Made by a program: the position numbers and the translations under genes. 64,000 nt of DNA from NCBI GenBank assembly GCA_017512725.1, contig JAFWEW010000044.1:62001-126000 (forward strand). The letters run 5' to 3'. The stretch comes from Solobacterium sp. (GTDB lineage Bacteria > Bacillota_I > Bacilli_A > Erysipelotrichales > Erysipelotrichaceae). The notes below the pieces were generated by a model. It was not told the DNA's origin and made no database searches. It saw nothing but the letters and a program-made list of their open reading frames with translations. Of this stretch, positions 60,632-64,000 are shown one piece after another; the stretch's first letter is position 1; every line of letters begins with the position of its first letter.

Positions 60632-61477
60632 TTAAGCTGCTTCAATTTCCCATTTTTCTCTCCAGATACCAAGAATTCGGTCTATTGAGGAATCGTGGCG
60701 AACTTCAAAGAAAGCATAAACTGCAAGCAATACGATCAGGATCAGAGCAATCCAGGAACTGCGCGTAATCTCATACTTGATCACATCGTTGCCTGCAGTC
60801 GGACCGGTATTGGAGAACACGATCACATCATGAATGAAATGAATCATAATGGTAGGCCAAAGATTACCAGTGCTGAGAAAGACAGTTCCCAGGAAACATC
60901 CTGACGCGATGGCAGCGACTACCTGCATTAGAACAGCCGAAACATTTCTTCCAGCAATAATATTTGTTCCGTGCATAAGACCGAATACCACGGAAGATAC
61001 AACGAGAACCATCAATATCCGATTCCGATTAGGCTGATTACGCATCATCGGAGCAATTATTGCACCGCGAAACGCGAGTTCCTCCGTGGCCGCGGCACTC
61101 AATGCCAGAGAAAGCTTGGCAAAATCCGGGAAGGCGAGTTTCGTACCGTTCAGTATTACTTCAGCCGCTACGGATGCGACCCAGTAAATAAATACAGGAA
61201 TTAGAAAGCGTTGCAGCGATTTCCAGTCTCCTCCCTTTAAAAGACCTTCTGTTTCCGGCTTATACCAGAGGATGAAGATCAGGTTGCAAATCACTAAAGC
61301 TGCGATGGCCCCCATCGGCCCAGGAACTGGATAATTTGGGAAAAGCATCCGAATTGGGGCATCTATGATTTCTTCGATGATCCAGCTCGCCATCAGGAGT
61401 AAGCATCCGCTCTGCAGACCACCGATATAAGGATGCTCGTCGATCATCTTATGAGCGCGAGGCTTGTTCTGTGACAT
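60632..61477 (-). CDS. CPBP-family intramembrane protease
   Basis: 281 residues from ATG 61477 (GAGGAGAG upstream), two bases from the previous stop. About eight hydrophobic segments. Abi/CPBP motifs: TEELAFRG (EExxxR), VVFGLMHGT (FxxxH) and MIHFIHD (HxxxD). CPBP members are related to Rce1/type II CAAX proteases and in bacteria protect against bacteriocins or act on membrane peptides. The closest neighbour is an unknown gene with a shared-motif promoter. This suits a bacteriocin-immunity or membrane-stress role (inference). Confidence 0.85.
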   Translation of the reverse strand: MSQNKPRAHKMIDEHPYIGGLQSGCLLLMASWIIEEIIDAPIRMLFPNYPVPGPMGAIAALVICNLIFILWYKPETEGLLKGGDWKSLQRFLIPVFIYWVASVAAEVILNGTKLAFPDFAKLSLALSAAATEELAFRGAIIAPMMRNQPNRNRILMVLVVSSVVFGLMHGTNIIAGRNVSAVLMQVVAAIASGCFLGTVFLSTGNLWPTIMIHFIHDVIVFSNTGPTAGNDVIKYEITRSSWIALILIVLLAVYAFFEVRHDSSIDRILGIWREKWEIEAA

Positions 61478-61478
61478 T

Positions 61479-62003
61479 TCAAGAAACACTCTCCTCATAA
61501 AATGTAATGCCATCTGCACCAGCACTTCTAAGTTTGTTTTCTATAGTTTTCCTGAAGGCTTTCAAAAGCCCCCGATTACATTTGGTGTTCTGATAACCAA
61601 AATCGGTTGTGCCTAATACATACTGTGTTCCAAAGAGGAAGAAGCTGACTTTAACACCCTTTGCTGATTCTCCAGGGCTTTGATCCCAATTCTTCTTTGT
61701 TTCCTGAAAGGTTTCTTTCAACTCTTGTATAAGACGTTCTACTGTTCTGTCCCCAATCATCTGCATGGCCTTCTCGTATGTGATTCTTTGAAGGCCTTCC
61801 ATCTCCGACGTACTGCCAATACCGTACGGAGATCCGCTGGGTTCTCCCGGGTCATATCCCATCAGCTTGTCGCTGATAATGTAGTTTTCGTCTTTTTTCC
61901 AGGTCTGAGAATCAAAATCATAGATCAGATTACTCAGATAATATCCCTTTGCGATAATCCCTTTTTCTTCAATGCAATAATAGTTCAGTCTGTTCTTTTC
62001 CAT
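61479..62003 (-). CDS. Hypothetical protein upstream of the CPBP protease
   Basis: 174 residues from ATG 62003 after AAGAGGA. Soluble; NYYCIEEKGIIAKGYYLSNLIYDFDSQTWKKDENYIIS, SFFLFGTQYVLGTTDFGYQNTKCNRG. No known family. It shares an intergenic region with the divergent WYL regulator and has the TAGGCA motif plus an AGTATAC -10-like box in front (62084-62046), so it may be controlled by that regulator. Confidence 0.55.
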   Translation of the reverse strand: MEKNRLNYYCIEEKGIIAKGYYLSNLIYDFDSQTWKKDENYIISDKLMGYDPGEPSGSPYGIGSTSEMEGLQRITYEKAMQMIGDRTVERLIQELKETFQETKKNWDQSPGESAKGVKVSFFLFGTQYVLGTTDFGYQNTKCNRGLLKAFRKTIENKLRSAGADGITFYEESVS

Positions 62004-62045
62004 CCGCAATCCTCTTTCTTTTCTATCCGTTTTCCTCTTTCCGCT

Positions 62046-62084
62046 TGTATACTAACAGTAGGACTATTACAAAAAACCTGCCTA
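62046..62084 (-). promoter_or_regulatory. TAGGCA-T-tract promoter motif between the divergent pair
   Basis: On the - strand TAGGCAGGTTTTTTGTAAT, 25 bp before AGTATACA. The same elements recur at 59269-59232 (TAGGCAGTTTTTTTGCA, AGTATATG) and, more weakly, at 41176-41142 (TAGGCATAATTTTTGTAA, GATAAAAC). Confidence 0.5.
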
Positions 62085-62121
62085 GATTTAGATAATTTCA
62101 TGGCTGGAAAAGGAGGTTACT

Positions 62122-63093
62122 ATGGCCGATAAGAAGGAAATCCCTTTCGCGTTACTGGAAACACTGCAGGAATATACCGATGAAGATCATATTCTTTCTA
62201 CAAAAGAAATCATAATGCTGCTGGAAGAAAACTACGGTTTGGAACTTGAACGCAGAACACTGTACGCAAATGTAGATATGCTAAAAAATTTCGGGTACAA
62301 AATCAGTACCTGGCAGGAAAATGGATACGGATATTACATGGAGAAACACCAGTTCGATAAATCCGAAGTCCTTTTGTTGTGCAATGCGATCCATTCCAGT
62401 CACTTTATTTCCGCAAAAGAGAGCAGGCAGATGGTTGATAAACTGCTTGATACTTTAAGCCTGCAACAACGAGAAGAATATAAAGATCAGGTCTACCTTC
62501 CTAACCCCCGGAAAACAAACAATAATGTACTGCTGGATACGCTCTCCATGGTTTCCTCAGCAATCAGAAACAGACATCCAATCAGTTTTACTTATCTGAA
62601 ATATGACGAGAATAAAAAACTGGTTCCTCGCCGTGAAGAGCCTTATGTAGTAGAACCTCGATACATTGTGTATCAGGATTCCCGTCCCTATCTGATTACT
62701 ACCAGCGATCATCATGACGGTTTTGCAAATTATCGAATTGACAGAATAAGCGACCTGAAAATCGACGACAGGAAGTTCCCCGTTCTTCGGAAAACCCAGG
62801 ATGCTTATGAATATGCAAAGAATATGTATTACATGTTTAATGATGCTCAGACTACCGCTGTAATTCGCTGTGAGCAACGTATCCTTGATCATGTAATCGA
62901 TACGTTTGGTACGGAATGTATGATCATTCCAGTCGATAAAAACCATTTTGATGTACATATTAGGGGATGCGAAACCGGAATCATACTATTTGCTCAGCAG
63001 TACCTGGATGCCGCATCCATATTAGAACCTAAGTCACTTCAGAAAGAAATGATTAAACGCTTTAAGACTGCTCTAAGGTCTTACCAGAGATAA
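62122..63093 (+). CDS. WYL-domain transcriptional regulator
   Basis: 323 residues, ATG 62122 after AGGAGG. N-terminal winged HTH (~1-70; LSTKEIIMLLEENYGLELERRTLYANVDMLKNFG), WYL domain (~145-235; ISFTYLKYDENKKLVPRREEPYVVEPRYIVYQDSRPYLITTSDHHDGFANYRIDRI) and a WCX C terminus. WYL regulators bind nucleotides or nucleic acid and control many defence loci (BREX, CBASS, CRISPR). Divergent from an unknown gene, with the shared motif between them. Followed by the exonuclease after 64 bp. Confidence 0.92.
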   Translation: MADKKEIPFALLETLQEYTDEDHILSTKEIIMLLEENYGLELERRTLYANVDMLKNFGYKISTWQENGYGYYMEKHQFDKSEVLLLCNAIHSSHFISAKESRQMVDKLLDTLSLQQREEYKDQVYLPNPRKTNNNVLLDTLSMVSSAIRNRHPISFTYLKYDENKKLVPRREEPYVVEPRYIVYQDSRPYLITTSDHHDGFANYRIDRISDLKIDDRKFPVLRKTQDAYEYAKNMYYMFNDAQTTAVIRCEQRILDHVIDTFGTECMIIPVDKNHFDVHIRGCETGIILFAQQYLDAASILEPKSLQKEMIKRFKTALRSYQR

Positions 63094-63157
63094 ATATTCA
63101 GGCATATTTTTTGCAATCTGAATTGTTTATTCTTTCTTTGTAAAGAGAGGAAATCGA

Positions 63158-64000
63158 ATGAAGAAAATAGTGTTTTTCGATGTTGAGACAAATAATCTCA
63201 GGAATGACAGAATCTGTCAGCTTGCAATGATTTATGAAGAAGATGGACAGGAAATCTTCGAAAAGTGTTGGTACATTGATCCGGAAAGTCCTTTTGCAGA
63301 ACAAACCATAAGAATTCACGGAATCACTCAGGATATGGTTAAAGATTCTCCCTCATTCCCCGCTATCTGGAAAGAAATTCAACCGTACTTTGAAACCTCT
63401 CTCATAGTCGGTCATAATGTTAACTTTGATCTTACCGTATTGGACAAGGTGTTTCAGTATTATGACATCCAGATGGATGCTGTCACTTATGGAGACACGA
63501 TTTCTAAAGCAGGGCAAATGGCTTATGGTTCTTATTCTTACAGTCTTGACTCCCTCTGTGAAGCATTCAATGTAGTGCTCGACCATCATCATGACGCAAT
63601 GTCTGATACACGCGCCTGTCGAGAACTTTATCATATCTTCGATAAGTGCAATCCATGGTCCACTGCTGACGAACACACTTATTGGTTCGGTAAAGCTACC
63701 CTGAAGGCAGATCCGAATGAGCTGGACAGTGCCCTTCTCGATCTTGATGGAATACTGTTCGGTATCATCTCGGACGGTACCGTTACATCGGAAGAATTGA
63801 GCGCTATAGAAAACTGGAGTGACAGCCATTCCTATCAGAGGAAGTATCCTGGCTTCTCTGAGGCATATGAAGTAGTTAATCAAATCCTTGAATCCGGACT
63901 GATTCCGGATGGTGCACCGGAAAAGATCCATCGTCTTTCCTGTGGATATGGCGGAAAGCTGTACTCCAGAACTACCATTGCCTTGCAGACATTGAAAGGA
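63158..64000 (+). CDS. DEDDh exonuclease (DnaQ-like), cut by the window edge
   Basis: 281 codons visible, ATG 63158 after AAGAGAGG; the frame is open at the right edge. Exonuclease motifs: I FFDVETNN (Asp8, Glu10), II HNVNFDL, III HHDAMSDTRAC (His145, Asp150 region). DEDDh enzymes remove 3' nucleotides from DNA or RNA. After ~170 residues, a Trp-rich linker leads to DLDGILFGIISDGTVTSEELSAIENW, which looks like a TerB-type or EF-hand-like helical module. It follows the WYL regulator, the same order seen in several defence loci. Confidence 0.85.
   Translation, partial: MKKIVFFDVETNNLRNDRICQLAMIYEEDGQEIFEKCWYIDPESPFAEQTIRIHGITQDMVKDSPSFPAIWKEIQPYFETSLIVGHNVNFDLTVLDKVFQYYDIQMDAVTYGDTISKAGQMAYGSYSYSLDSLCEAFNVVLDHHHDAMSDTRACRELYHIFDKCNPWSTADEHTYWFGKATLKADPNELDSALLDLDGILFGIISDGTVTSEELSAIENWSDSHSYQRKYPGFSEAYEVVNQILESGLIPDGAPEKIHRLSCGYGGKLYSRTTIALQTLKG

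Noticed and set aside
63353-63931. 192-residue open frame on the - strand
   Set aside because: Antisense of the DEDDh exonuclease that runs off the right edge.

Overview
The window looks like chromosomal DNA of an anaerobic, probably gut-living Firmicute (Bacillota). An Erysipelotrichia-type genome fits best, although no single marker gene proves it. Signs are strong AGGAGG-type ribosome binding sites, a glycyl radical enzyme with its radical-SAM activase, SpoIIE-type PP2C phosphatases, a desulfoferrodoxin-like regulator, a clostripain-like protease and a serpin. No rRNA, CRISPR array or phage structural gene was seen.

Left part (1-34.4 kb) reads as ordinary chromosome, mostly on the + strand. 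It opens with the end of an ABC-transporter permease, followed by a tyrosine-phosphatase lipoprotein, a zinc-ribbon membrane protein and a GGDEF diguanylate cyclase. Next is a tight three-gene unit (MalY-type aminotransferase, TrpF-like barrel lacking its catalytic Cys, PfkB kinase). It continues with a SpoIIE phosphatase, a CHAP amidase, a membrane-anchored clostripain, a hydrolase/nucleosidase pair, and a PLD-GNAT-lipoprotein-nitroreductase run. At 21.6-26.8 kb a glycyl radical enzyme operon (enzyme, activase, DeoR regulator, NanE-like epimerase, mini-kinase) follows a readable sigma-A promoter. Then come a second SpoIIE phosphatase, an HTH/desulfoferrodoxin regulator, a P-loop kinase, an MscS channel, a LysM protein and a DAACS transporter with an N-terminal extension.

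From about 34.4 kb the window becomes an accessory region. A XerS-sized tyrosine recombinase follows a perfect 17-bp inverted repeat, and two tRNA genes (Gln, Ile), a small regulator and a serpin lie nearby. A complete IS66-family element with an 8-bp target duplication (41.2-43.4 kb) carries an unusual divergent XRE gene. Directly after it lies a three-gene operon of a TerB-domain protein, a BrxD-like (DUF2791) ATPase and a short Lhr-like helicase. This is the best candidate for an uncharacterised, probably defence-related system. The operon ends in a truncated reading frame and gene debris.

From 49.6 to 62.0 kb almost every gene is small, AT-richer and on the - strand: zinc-ribbon proteins, a double-glycine-leader peptide, a macro-domain protein, a HIRAN / J-domain-like / Sel1 / HIRAN cluster and a CPBP protease. 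A divergent WYL regulator and a DEDDh exonuclease (cut by the window edge) close the window. A shared TAGGCA-T-tract motif precedes three - strand genes, one of them divergent from the WYL regulator, which suggests a small regulon.
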